A DNA stretch of 64,000 nt from Branchiostoma floridae (lineage: Eukaryota > Chordata > Leptocardii > Amphioxiformes > Branchiostomatidae), in the NCBI RefSeq assembly GCF_000003815.2, contig NC_049989.1, forward strand, positions 23,348,949-23,412,948, in the 5' to 3' direction. A program made the position numbers and the translations under genes. The notes under the pieces are model-generated. The model was not told where the DNA came from and ran no database searches. It saw only the letters and a list, made by a program, of their open reading frames with translations. How positions within the stretch are numbered: the first letter of the stretch is position 1; each line of letters starts with the position of its first letter. Positions 1-12,700 of this stretch are shown here, one piece after another.

Positions 1-640
1 TCAGTATCAAGTTCAGCACTAGGAGGCCCAAAATCAAACCTGACCACCAGGACACCACAAACAACTCACGTACCAAATAGCAACACAATGGTACCTTGCG
101 TTCCAGAGATACAGCGCACGCCCCGTGCCCGCACAAAAGGTAACCTAAAATGTCAAGTTCAAGCACCAAGGGCGCCAAAATCAAAATTGAGCATTATTCA
201 GCCACCGCCGACACATGTGCCAAATATCATCGCGCCAGCACCAGCCGTTCAGAAGATATAACTCCGGAAACACCCCTCCCGGACACAAAATTCGACCTGC
301 CGGGTCAAGTTCAAACGCGACAAGGCCCAAAGTCAATCCTAGGCAACAGGCAACAACCCCCCACCCATGCACCAAAAATCGTCGCAATCGCGCGTATCGT
401 TCCGGACACACAGCGCCAAAAGTGCCCAAAAAACACCAAAAATGCCACCTGCAATGTCAAGTTCAAACGCCAGGAGGCCCAAAATCAAACCCGAGTGTTA
501 GGCTACCACCCCCAACCCACGTACCAAAAATCGTCGTGCTCGCACCATCCGTTCACGAGATACAGCGCCCTACATCCCCGGCTACCGAAAAGTTTCCACC
601 AGCATCAAAACCATACCTGCATACATGCAGGTAATAATGA
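1..640. repeat. Degenerate ~150-bp tandem repeat, about four units
   Basis: A phrase close to TCAAGTTCAAACGCCAGGAG recurs near positions 8, 151, 304 and 456, a spacing of about 143-153 bases. Each unit also carries a phrase like ACGTACCAAAAATCGTCG and one like CCGTTCACGAGATACAGCGC. Open frames across it (for example 150-650) are by-products of the repeat. It replaces the sequence expected for the intron upstream of the first visible CUB half-exon, and the inverted copy near 53.3-53.5 kb lacks it. Confidence 0.75.
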
Positions 641-657
641 TTTATTTTGATATCCAG

Positions 658-776
658 CATTTCAGGTGACACCATACCAGGCCCCATCACCGGTACAACT
701 AATCAGATGTTCCTGACCTTTACACCTCGCGGGTCTTCTACGGCTCAGGGGTTCCGGTTCTCCTACACAGCCACAG
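658..776 (+). CDS. CUB domain 1, 3' half exon (left copy)
   Basis: Acceptor TATCCAG and donor ACAG/GTATTA bound a 119-base exon (phase 2 in, 1 out). It reads ...[17 protein letters not shown]...GFRFSYTATG, the second half of a CUB domain (IP, SxxNxM, FxSD, GFxxxY pattern). Like all CUB halves here it lacks the usual third and fourth cysteines. Its own 5' half is not in the window; the matching exon of the inverted copy is 53184-53302. Confidence 0.8.
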
Positions 777-3700
777 GTATTAAAGATGTATCAATACAAG
801 GATTGTGCTTGATTTGCAACCTCCAGCAATAGTTAAGTTAACGTGTTTTTGTAGCATTTATTTGAGACTTTGTTGAGAAAATCTATTAGTGGTGTGCCCA
901 AAACGGACACTCTCGGCGCTGTGTATAATGACGAAGACTTGTACATTGATCATTACAAGGCAAGATCGTGTACTGTTCGTGGGTGTTGGGCACATTTAAA
1001 ATGGAAATGTCCCGTTTCAAGTGACGCCGCAGACGTGTAACATTGACCAGACGACGTTAAACTTTGAGAATCATGTACATGTAACCACAGGTGATATAAT
1101 GAGGGCGAGGCATGCGATGCAAAGAAAGTTGAATCCGATTATAACTCAAATGACTTTTGATAACTAACACCTTGTGGCAATCCCGGTTATAGTGATGAAA
1201 GATATAGAATGCGGATTTTGATCGATCCGGTCTTTATGCTATATTGAAGTCTGTTGATGCCATTTATCTCCTTCTCAGACACTCCGGCATGTGGAGGTTT
1301 GCTGTCGGCTCCCCTTGGAGGTACTGTGACATCACCGAACTACCCCGATAACTACCCCAACTATGCGACTTGTCACTGGACGATCACCGTGCCAGAAGGA
1401 CGCCTAGTTCTTCTCACGTTTGACAGCTTCCAAACTGAAAGTTTTACGGACTATGTTCACATTTACAATGGAGGCAGTGACAGTGCTCTACTACTGCAGA
1501 GGTAATATTGGCCTGAATGTCCCAAAAGTTTTCTTTTATTACATAATTTTGGATGGTGCAGAGAGTGAGCTCTCGTGTAAATTGCTAGCTACAGAATTCA
1601 GATCTTCAATATTTTCTGGTAACATTAACAAAGACAATAATGATTTATTTTGATATCCAGGTTTACAGGTAACACCATACCAGGCCCCATCACCGGTACA
1701 ACTAATCAGATGTTCCTGAGGTTTACATCTGACGGGTCTTTTACGTATCCGGGGTTCCGGTTCTCCTACACAGCCACAGGTATTAAAGATGTCTCAATAC
1801 AAGGATTGTGCTTGATTATGTAACCTCCACCAATAGTTAAGTTAACGTGTTTTTGTAGCATTTATTTGAGACTTTGTTGAGAAAATCCATTAGTGGTGTG
1901 CCCAAAACGGACACTCTCGGCGCCGTGTATAATGACGAAGACTTGTACATTGATCATTAGGAAGCAAGATCGTGTACTATTCGTGGGTGTTGGGCACATT
2001 TAAATGAAAATTTCACGGGGTCTACTGTAAATGCAGAAATGTTCGCGGTGGATTAATGTTCGCGGTTTTCGCGGCGGCCATTTCACCGCGAATTTAAAAC
2101 CACCGCGAACATTTTTCCAGGGCATTAAGATACTACAGTGCATAGTGCTACCGCGAAATTAAATCCCCGCAAACTTAAATGCATTTACAGTATCCCGTTT
2201 CAAGTGACGCCGCAGACGTGTAACATTGACGACGTTAACCTTTGAGAATCATGTAACCACCAAGATATAATGAGGGCGAGGCATGCGATGCAAAGAAAGG
2301 AATCCGATTAAAACTCAAATGACTTTTGATAACTAATACCTTGTGGCAATACCGGTAATAAGTGATGAAAGATATAGAGCACGGATTTTGACCGATCTGG
2401 TCTTTATGCTATATTGAAGACTGTTGATGCCATTTATCCTCTTCTCAGACACTCCGGCATGTGGAGGTTTGCTGTCGGCTCCCCCTGGAGGTACTGTGAC
2501 ATCACCGAACTACCCCGATAACTACCCCAACTATGCGACTTGTCACTGGACGATCACCGTGCCAGAAGGACGCCTAGTTCTTCTCACGTTTGACGCTAGC
2601 GTCCAGATTGAGAGCCGAAATGATTTCTTACGCATATTCGATGGAGACATTGACAGTCATCTACGATCGTGGAGGTAATGGCCCGAACGGCCAACAGTTT
2701 TCTATAACAGTAGGGAAATTTGGATGATACAGAGAGTGAGTTCTGTGTAAACAAGTCTTCGGAGACCTCATATCTCCATGAAATAGTCTGATTAAGTAAA
2801 TGATTTCCACATTTACATAATCTATGCTTGGTTATGTAGACATTTAGATAACTTACACTGGTCACAATGTTGCTGTGCAATTATTTACCATTTAGAAGAA
2901 TTATAGCACTTTATATATCAATTATGCAAATTAGGGACATATTTGCGTAATTGATATCTGTCAATGTCCCACCAGCCACAAACTACATAATATGACAGGT
3001 ATTTGAGTCTTACAATCATATGGAAAAAACTACAAATATAGATTACCCTCATTAATTATGCAAATTAAGTGCCAGTTTGCATAATTTGCACTTGATTATG
3101 TGCATCTCTATCTAAGCTACCTACATACCAAATATCATCTAAATTTGTCGTTCCCTTGTCCAGTTATCCTCACACAGACACACACACAGAGTCACAGACA
3201 CACGCACACACCCAAAACTATATCTCCGTTTTCATGGAGATAATTACTGGCTTCAGAATAAATATCTTTCATTGTCTTGGTAACATAAAACAAAGGCAAT
3301 AATAATCATTTTGATTTCCAGCTTCTCTGGTGAATTCATACCAGACCCCATCATCAGCACATCTAATCAGATGCTCCTGCTTTTTACATCTGACGATTCT
3401 GAAGCGTATTCGGGGTTCCAGGCCTCCTACACAGCGGCAGGTAAGATCTGGATTACAAGGAAGGTCCTTGACAGATCACCCAGAACATTCTAAACGCGGC
3501 ACAAAAAGTTTCACATATCAACTTCGGTTGATCATATTTCTGATGTTTCTGCATCGATTTCAACGTATTGTATATCAAGTGAAAGCTTGTGTGGTTTCCT
3601 TTCCTATGGTATCAAACACATTATGTAAACTGTTCAAATTGTTTGCTTTAGTAACAGTTACTGGTCCAGGCTTTCATTGATAAGTCTGAACAGTTTATTC

Positions 3701-6700
3701 AACTTGTCACAAGTCCAATACAAACGGATGAAGATGAGCTGAATGGAGTGTTTAACTTTTAATTAGTAGGGAAATTTCAGCACGTTATTTTTGTGACCCC
3801 CTGTATGCAAGCAGGCCTGGTGCTCGTTCCATGAATTCACAAATAATAGAATAATCTACTCAGATGCACCAAAAAGAAAGTTGGATGTTCTGTATACCAT
3901 AGGTTATGTGTAAAATGGATTGATTGAATCATTGTCACCGGCCTGCGGCCATAACAACCGGACGATACAGGGTTGAGCAGAAGTAGGGAAATTTGGGCAC
4001 TTTTTTTTGGTGTCCCACTGATGTACGCAGGCCTCGTGCTCGTGTCATAAGTTTACAATCATAATGTGTTTCATACCATAAGAAAGGGAAACACACAAGC
4101 TTTCAATTGATATATCAAACAACGAATTTAATTATTAGAATTTTTTTGCGAGCACGGATGTCATCCATATAATCACACAAAAGTTACAAAAAGAAACTTT
4201 CGCGGTTTTTGTGGAGGCCGCTTCGCAACGAACTTAAAACCACCGCGAACATTTTCCATGGCAGTAAGAGACTTAAAACCACCACGAAAAGTTCTTTTTC
4301 CCGCTAACGCAAAATTAAATCCCTACGAACTTAAATGCATTTACAGTATGTTCCAGTCTAATCAATCTTTTGTCCGTACAGTTGATAGATGTGCTGATGG
4401 ATCCCACAACTGCGGCCCTCAAGAAACCTGTTACAACACTGCCGACAGTTTCACTTGCACCGGTAAAACAATATTATTCTTTTAATTTTTTGATATTGCA
4501 GGTCATGTTTTTTCTTCTTCACATTTTCCAATATCCAGTGCACCCTGACACTTCGTTATTTGACAGTTTTCAATACCCAGTGCAACATGTCAGTTTCCAG
4601 TCTTATATAATAACAGACCATATTGAGCACATGTATGTCACAGTCAAACTGCTTGTATTCGTTTATTACTCACGTCAGGTCCTGGCGTACCAGCCTGCAA
4701 TCTGTGATTTTAGCTCCGTTAGCACTGGCCAGCGTTATGCCAATAACCCCAGGCTGTTGTTAGAGGGAAACTATCATCCAAACATGTCACTATCTATGGT
4801 CCAAAATCAACGTGGTCACTTCTAAGAAGAGTCATCATGAAATCATCCCAGTCGCTCAATGAATATAGATCTGAAAAATAAATTGATATATTTTATTCTC
4901 AAAAAGATAAATGGATTTATCTTTGTGACAAAATTTCAAGCCCTTTTATAAGAAATGGGTCAATTTACCCGTATACAAATGTTTGACCCGCCTTCACAAA
5001 TCAAATTTACATTGTATTTGTGTAAATAGACATCGGGTGATTAGCAAGTACTTATTGAATGCACGAATGAAGACAATTGTTGCATATTCTTGCCACACTG
5101 GGTAGGTAAAGGTCATGACAAAATATAAAAGATAGAAAATAAACTAACATCAAATGAATTCAAGTTATCAAATTTTTGCTATAGTAGAAATATAACGTTA
5201 TGCTTTTTTGATGGAAAGTTTGTCTAGTTGCATTTAATTTAGGAATAACATTTTTCTACAAGTGTTACAGTATGAAAGAAAGAAATATGGTTCCCACATT
5301 GTGCGACGCACCAGGCAAGCCTGTACAGTTATTTCTACCATTGCTATGCCGTCTGCATTCTATTGCAAAAATTCATCCTCCATTTTATTCAAATTACAAT
5401 ATTCACATAATGGTTGTTCCTGACGGTTACGGGTATGTCTTCCAGTTTTGATAATATAGTTTGTTTTCTGAGCTGCTGTGACTTAGCTAAAGTGAACATT
5501 CTCCATTACAGCTGGCATTTTCAGGACATCCGAAAACAAGTTGAACACAATTTTCCTTTTCTCACAGTTTGTCAGGATCCGCTGGGGATGCAGTCTGGTG
5601 CCATACCTGATGGCAGCATCACTGCATCTTCGTCTTTCTCCGGCCAGAAATACCAGCCCTCTACGGCCCGGCTTGACGGAGCATACGGCTGGGGAACCTC
5701 AAATTCAGCAGTTGAAGAGTGGTTACAGGTAGGTACACATTTTGATAGACTGAAAATATTTTAATCTAGTAACTGTTTTTCTTATTTGAAAAATAATCAA
5801 TTCCTGTTTGGCAGCATCGCTGAATCTTCATGGTTTCACATGTTCAATTAACTAATGGTGGACAATAATTTTATATATTTTGATGCTGGCATGTATGTCC
5901 TGGTATGCAAGGTGAAACGGAAACTTTGGAACCCGTCACGCCCCATGGAAAAGTGCGCACTCAGCCATTGGGGAGTGGTTGCAGGTAGTTATAATGTTTG
6001 ATGGATCGAAAAATCTTGTTCTGCTTGTTTGTAGATGCAACTCAACCCAACTAAATGCAAGGTGATGTTCACATGCTTCTTGCAAAAACACCTGCAACTC
6101 CCAGACTGTTTTTTGGCGCATCTGAACTTGAAGTTGTGCACATGGCCAAGGTCCTGGGTGTAATATTACAAGCAAACTTGAAGTGGACTGCACATGTAGT
6201 TTGATTGTGGGCAAAGCTAACTGCTGTGTATGCATGATTAGGAAGAAACACGGTCTGAGCTCTAGCGACTTAGTACTTGTGTACATAGGGTTTGTCCGGC
6301 CCACCCTGGAATACGCCTGCCAGGTTTGGCACCCTGGGCTTACAGTAGAACAGTCATGTATGACAGAGCGTGTCCAGGTCAGAGCTTGTAAGATCATTCT
6401 TGGTCGTTCCTACAGTTCCTACAATTCAGCGCTACAGATGTGTGATCTAGAACCTCTGCATGTAAGACATAAAGTTTACTGCCTGAAGTTTTCCAGATCC
6501 CTTGTTCATTCTGAGGTTTTCAACTGGCTACCACCACGGCGCTCTGAGGCACATGGTAGGGACCTCAGAAATGCTGACAACTTCAGTCAGTTTAAGTGCC
6601 AAACGCCACGTCTTAGGAATACTACGCTGCCATATTGTGTCAACCTTTTAGATTCATATTAAACTTTAAATGTCCCATTTTAATCTTCCTCGATAGTTCT

Positions 6701-9700
6701 AGTTCTAGTTATAGTTATATTGAAATGAGATCGATTTTATTACTGATATATATATTAAGTTAAGTGGGAATTGTGATTATTATAATTAGATTAATGCACT
6801 TAGGCAGGGCTGCGTGGCGCAATGGCAGTGTGTTCGAGAGGTTCGGATCCGGCTGCCCTTGGGAAAGGCACTTTACACGGCTTTCCTCACTTTACTCAGG
6901 TGAAAATGAGTACCTAGCTTCGGCTAGGGCCGTCCCTCGGATAGGACCTTAAATGGAGGTCCCGTATCTGGGGAGAGGCACACCCAAGGCACGTTAAAGA
7001 ACCCGTAAGGGGCGGTATTACCCTACGCGAGGGGCCAGTCCTGGCCTATGCATTACATACACATACTAAGGCAGGGCATTCCATTATACTCTCTCTTGTA
7101 ATTTGTTCGAGGCAATTTAGTCTTCGAACTACCATCTTGTACATGACTTTGTGTGTGTTTAGATAAATAAACCATTTCTACATATACATGTCAATCAAGG
7201 CTACAACAGGACATATTTTCCATTTTGATGCTTTCATGTTGGCCATCTCTGGAGGGGAACAATCTTAATTTTCTTTCAAAATCAGCTGGTGTTATTCTAC
7301 TTACTGTGACCTTAATTCAACATCAGGAAAAGCATATCCATCCGTCGCAACCCTCAAGTTGGTGCCATATTCGTTATCGATGAAAAGCTAATACATCGCG
7401 TGATATATATCTCAAAATAGAAATACAGCAGTCGCAGGAAACTGTAGTAGCAACTTTGTTTTTTTATCTAAGTCAATTTTGTCGTCCCAGTATCTCAATG
7501 TTACCCACTCGGGGCACTGCAGAATGATGAATTCGTTTGGAATTGATGTCTCACTGTACTGCTTTGCCTAATTTCATCTACTTTGTATAAAGTGACTCAG
7601 ATTGCATCAGCCAGACCCATATGCATCTTCTAACATTACAATTATTATGCCAAAAGATGAATACAACAAGATGAATAACAAAAGTCGAAACAATTGTGTC
7701 TTTCAGGTTGATTTAGGAGAGATAAAGAAAGTCACCGGCACCATTACGCAGGGAGTCGTCGGTGGAGTTTGGGTGAAATCATACAAACTCCAGCACAGCA
7801 CGGATGGGGCCAGCTGGACAACATACGCCAACAGTGAAGGCACAGAGAAGGTAACAGACTATATCAAAAATAGGACAATGATCATTACATTTTTGATGCA
7901 GTCTTAAATGCAGATAATAATATCTGTTGGTGTGCTGCACATATAGGTCAGATCTGTAAATAGTTAAATCAGGTTCAAATGACACTGAATAAGGAGACCC
8001 TTTCTTTTTACAAATTTACACTGTCACTCAGATAAAATTGTTTCCACCGAAGTTTTGGTGACCATCTGTTATATTCCTCTGCCACTGTCTGAAGTAAGGA
8101 TGACGTTACACCTAACTTCGGATGCATTCGGTGGCGTGCGGAAATGCCAGAATTTACATGCAGTTTTATCTTCCCAAATTTTGCCATGTCACCAGTACCC
8201 TGAGGCTTATAGATCTACTGGCAAGGCAAAAATATCCTACAGAAGACAAATGGGAGTTTCCCGTAGAAGGTACTTTTGCCCCGTTCAGGCTTCGAAATGG
8301 GGCAAAACTTAACCTTCCACAGTGACTGCAAACTCTCTTTCCCAGCATAAGAGAAGCTTAGCCAGTGTTGAACATCGCAAACCAGCCAAATAAAATCAGT
8401 CCCGTTTGGAGCCTGCAACAGAGGCTAGAACAAAGTCATATCTACTCTCCGGCCGAAGAAGAAAGAAACGGTACAAAATACAAATTAAAGGTCGATAAAA
8501 ATGCCTAAACAAACTTCTGAATCAGAAAACAGTCGGTTCCTCACCTCTCCTTGGAGATAAGTCATATCTGAGGCAAAAATTGTTGTATGTCGCATATCAC
8601 CAAATCGGGTCTGGGGGTGTGCATCCCAGGGAAAATTGTCAAATCTAGACTCTTGCTCTGAGATCCCTGTGCCGCCGCCACTGCCCTTCAACATACCACA
8701 TATACACTGCATCTATCCCGTGTCAACAATCTTCTCACAAAGCTGTCCTCCACTGAGTAGGTCTGTCACACACATATATTATTGTTATGTTAACTATGAT
8801 GTTAAGCTTTATCCTATACCTCTATTTTGTACTTTATGTAATAGTTGTTGCCATACTTTGTACCATGTACAATTGTCGTGCAATAAAGTTCTTCTCTATT
8901 CTATTCATATGGGCGGTAGGTTTGGCTTGATCACTACTGTTTCACTTTCATGGGATGTTAACCATACGGAGGCTGTGGTGTTATTAATGGTAAAAAGAGT
9001 GGAAATTCCCTAATCTGAATATTCCCTTTTACTTTCAGGTTTTCATAGGCAACACGGACTATTACACACCTGTAACAAACTTACTGGACAACGCCGTTGA
9101 AGCCCGTTATGTTCGCTTTCTGCCTCAGACCTGGCAACATTACATGTCCATGCGGGCAGAAATCTTAGGATGCAACAGTAAGTTTCATTTGTTACATCAG
9201 TTGTAGTCTAGTTTAACAGCTGCAATGTTTAAATCATTGTTGATAATTTGAAACAATTATACCAGACGTTTTGAGTTACGGGCTGATTAAAAAAATGACT
9301 CTTGATTATATGGATGCTCAGGGAGCCCCAAAATTGATGCAAACATGGAAACGAAAAGTTGTCTATTGTATGAAATCTACATTGTAATTGGTTAAGAAGG
9401 TGGGGACAACGATGTTCCTAGACAAACAGGGACTTTCACCCTACTTTTCCAAACTTTAAAAAAAGTACCACCAAGGAATTATGTCAATTTCTTTTCACAT
9501 TAACTATGCAAAGTCGGACCTTATTTCCAAGATTGCTGTCTGTTCAGCTGCCATTAATCAAACCAGTTACATGACTTGTATTAATGTCTTATAATGGAAA
9601 ACACCTGAAAGGTAGAATTTAGTCAATTTAATATACATTTGTCAAAGTCCCAATTTGAAAAATTTGAATCACACTTTGCCTCATCCTAAGCTACATTCAT

Positions 9701-12700
9701 GCCGAATACCTTGGAGATCCATTGTTCGTCTGTTATACCCCTTGAAAATGTTTTACAAAAACGCAAAGCCAAGCCAAGCATGATCCCACTTCACGCCTTT
9801 TTATTCATACCTCTGCGTGTGTTTGTTTATAATTGTTCAAGGGTGGTGTTGATATAACGCTAGTTCACCTTTATCCGTGGGATAACCTATATCCGTTCTT
9901 TTTCAAAACAGCGCATTAAACAATATCCAGTTGACGGACGATGGTTTCAAATTGTAATATTATCACAATATAGTAGTTTAAACTCACATTTCGTCGGCAT
10001 GATAGCCATAAATACCCTGCTCTTGTAAAGAACGAATATAGGTTACACCGCGGATAAAGGTGAACTAGCGTTAACTTGATTGTGTTGCTGCTATGTGAAA
10101 CGTCTCCAAGTTATCATGGTCTAATCTAAATTATTGGTATTTAGTCCGTGTAGATGAATGTGCAGATGGAAACAACAACTGCAGCCCCCAAGCCACCTGC
10201 TCGGACACACCCGAAAGCTTCACATGCACTTGTAATCCTGGGTACATTGGCAACGGTGTCACCTGTACGGGTAAGGGCATATTCTATTTGTTGTTGTCTG
10301 TTTGTTGTCAGGCGCTATGGCCCATAAGGACAGACAATTGACAGTACATTGAAAAAAAAAAAACAATAATCTACCACTTAATGGTGGGACCGTGTAGCGC
10401 AGTAGCAGTTTCTTCGGCCCGTGACCCAGAGGTTGCGGGTTCGAATCCGCCTGCTGTGTTACCGATCTCAGTGTGCCCTTGGGAAAGGCACTTTACACGA
10501 ATTTCCTCACTTCACTCAGGTTAAAATGAGTACCTAGCTTCGGCTCGGGCCGTCCTACGGATAGGACATTAAATGGAAGTCCTGTGTTAGAGGAGAGCAA
10601 CACCCCAAGCACGTTAAAGAACCCGCCACATGTGCGAACATCCACCCGAGCGGATCAAACCATTCCGGCCAAAATAGGGGTAGGGAATCTCCCGAGCAGC
10701 CCCCGTAATCCCTGCTTCGCCTATTAAGTCAGTTAGTCCTCACTCATAGTGAGCAATTGGGCTGGTCTCAATCATGATGTTTCTGACCTAGGGCGAAGAG
10801 TTGCTGTTACAGTTCCAATCATATAACCCGTAACCTTGAGTGGCCTTCAGGCCTTGTTACGTGGTGACCATTGAGTAAAAAAAAAAATCAAAATACAGGG
10901 TTCACACTGTATCTCGTGTACGTGGTCTGTGTACGACGTGACAGTATACGTAGTTATTCCAGAACATGCTTGTGGAGGCAACATCAGAGTTTAATTTATA
11001 GCACTCTAACAATATCGTTCTCAGACGCCAGGAGGCGAGTCGCAAATGAATGCGTCAGCTTACTGGCGTCGAACGTGTCCACACGCATCAGTGCAAAGAG
11101 CCAGCTGTTGCTACTGGATCTTGGCTGTGACGTAATGATTTTAAGGGCGCCATGAAATGCAACTCTTACTATCTGCAGCGTGGCAGCGCTGTGGTTAGAC
11201 CACACCTGTACACAGTACAGGGGACAACAATGTGACATGAATAAAACATAAAAAATAAAATATTTAATTGTGATCATGACAACAACAGACTTGGGGTGTG
11301 GTGGAACTTGCACGAACCACCAGGAATTAGGTTCATCTGTAGTGCCAGCTAATAATGATCAGCTGTGTGCTGAATACTGAATTTGTCAGTTACATCTATT
11401 AATTCTTAACCTAATATAGATATAAACTGAACAAAAAACATGTTCTAATCTTATGACCTTCTGTGCTAAAGATAACTAAAGCTGTTCTTTGTTATATAAC
11501 TTAATCAAAGGAGTCATTATGATTACATTCTTGTATCTGCTTGCAAAAACTATGTAGTAGGTAATCAACGTGCTTACGCACAGTCAGGGTTATACCCTTT
11601 CTTTGGCTGGGAGTGTGTCAGGTCTCCCTTCAGGGTGAATGATTAAAATCAACATATTGTATGATTGATACGAGATGGCGGTTTGCTAGGCATCCATTGG
11701 GGTGATTTGTGAATCATCAACTCCAGACAAAAAGATTTGGGCCATTGCACACCGGGCATGCCCCAGTACTCTTTTCAAAAGGTGTGGTGGGTTCTTTAAC
11801 GTCCATGCTCTTCTCAACAGGCAAGGACCTCCATTTAACGTCCTATCCGAGAGACGTCCCTTATCAAAGCTAGGTACTAATGTGAGGAAACTTGTGCCTT
11901 TCCAAAGGGCGAACGCTACCAAAGTTCAAACTGCACCTGACTAATTGTTGCCTTGTCTGTGAACAGTGTAGCATGGAATATTTTGGGTGGAGCTTCATGA
12001 TATATGTGTTAGTGGGTGCTATAAACAAGTTAGAGAAGATAAGTTATGGTCCCCTAGTAACTATCCAAAGTACTGCAACAGTACCTCTTGTCTTCATATT
12101 ACAATTATCGTGTTCTGGACATTCAATGGTCATAACTTTTCTCTTGGACTCGTAATGAAGGGGCCCCTTCCTGACCACATGTCGTACCCTTAAAACGTCT
12201 CCAATAAGAGATCCAGGCCCCTGACTAGCGAACGAGCTGCTTGTGGTGGGATTACGTCAGACTGAATTCGGGTTGTTTGAATTTTTCACAGCTTGCTCCG
12301 CTCTCTACCCTGGACTCAACCCTTCCCACAACTTCGGCGTGTATCAGAACCAGTGCTTCTGGTCCGGCTCCTTCCGTACTCCACGGCTGAACTACATGGC
12401 GGCCAAACAAGCCTGCCAGGCAAGCTACTGCATTCATTCAGTTGTTATCTAATCTGTATATTTGATAATTTACTTATTTCTTTTGTTTTTTCAATAAATT
12501 GTTACCTCATTTATCAGTTCTCATTATCATTTTTGTTCTATTCCAGTTGATTCAGCTATTAGCTGTTCCTTAAATGCTATTTATTTCTTATATCATGCAG
12601 CTACTGTATAATACTATCATGAGTACTTTGATATTTTGATAAGACCAAAATCAGCCAGGGGAAGACATATAGATCAGATAGCTAATGTGTTATTAAACCC

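Noticed and set aside
1-640. Basic protein genes at 150-650 and 215-634
   Set aside because: Overlapping frames in a 150-bp tandem repeat with no domain or splice support.
8055-9013. Open frames in the introns between discoidin exons
   Set aside because: They sit in repeat-derived intron sequence on both strands and in both arms, with no domain.
10384-10470. tRNA gene
   Set aside because: A and B boxes are present, but the sequence continues into a SINE body found several times in the window; treated as a tRNA-derived SINE.
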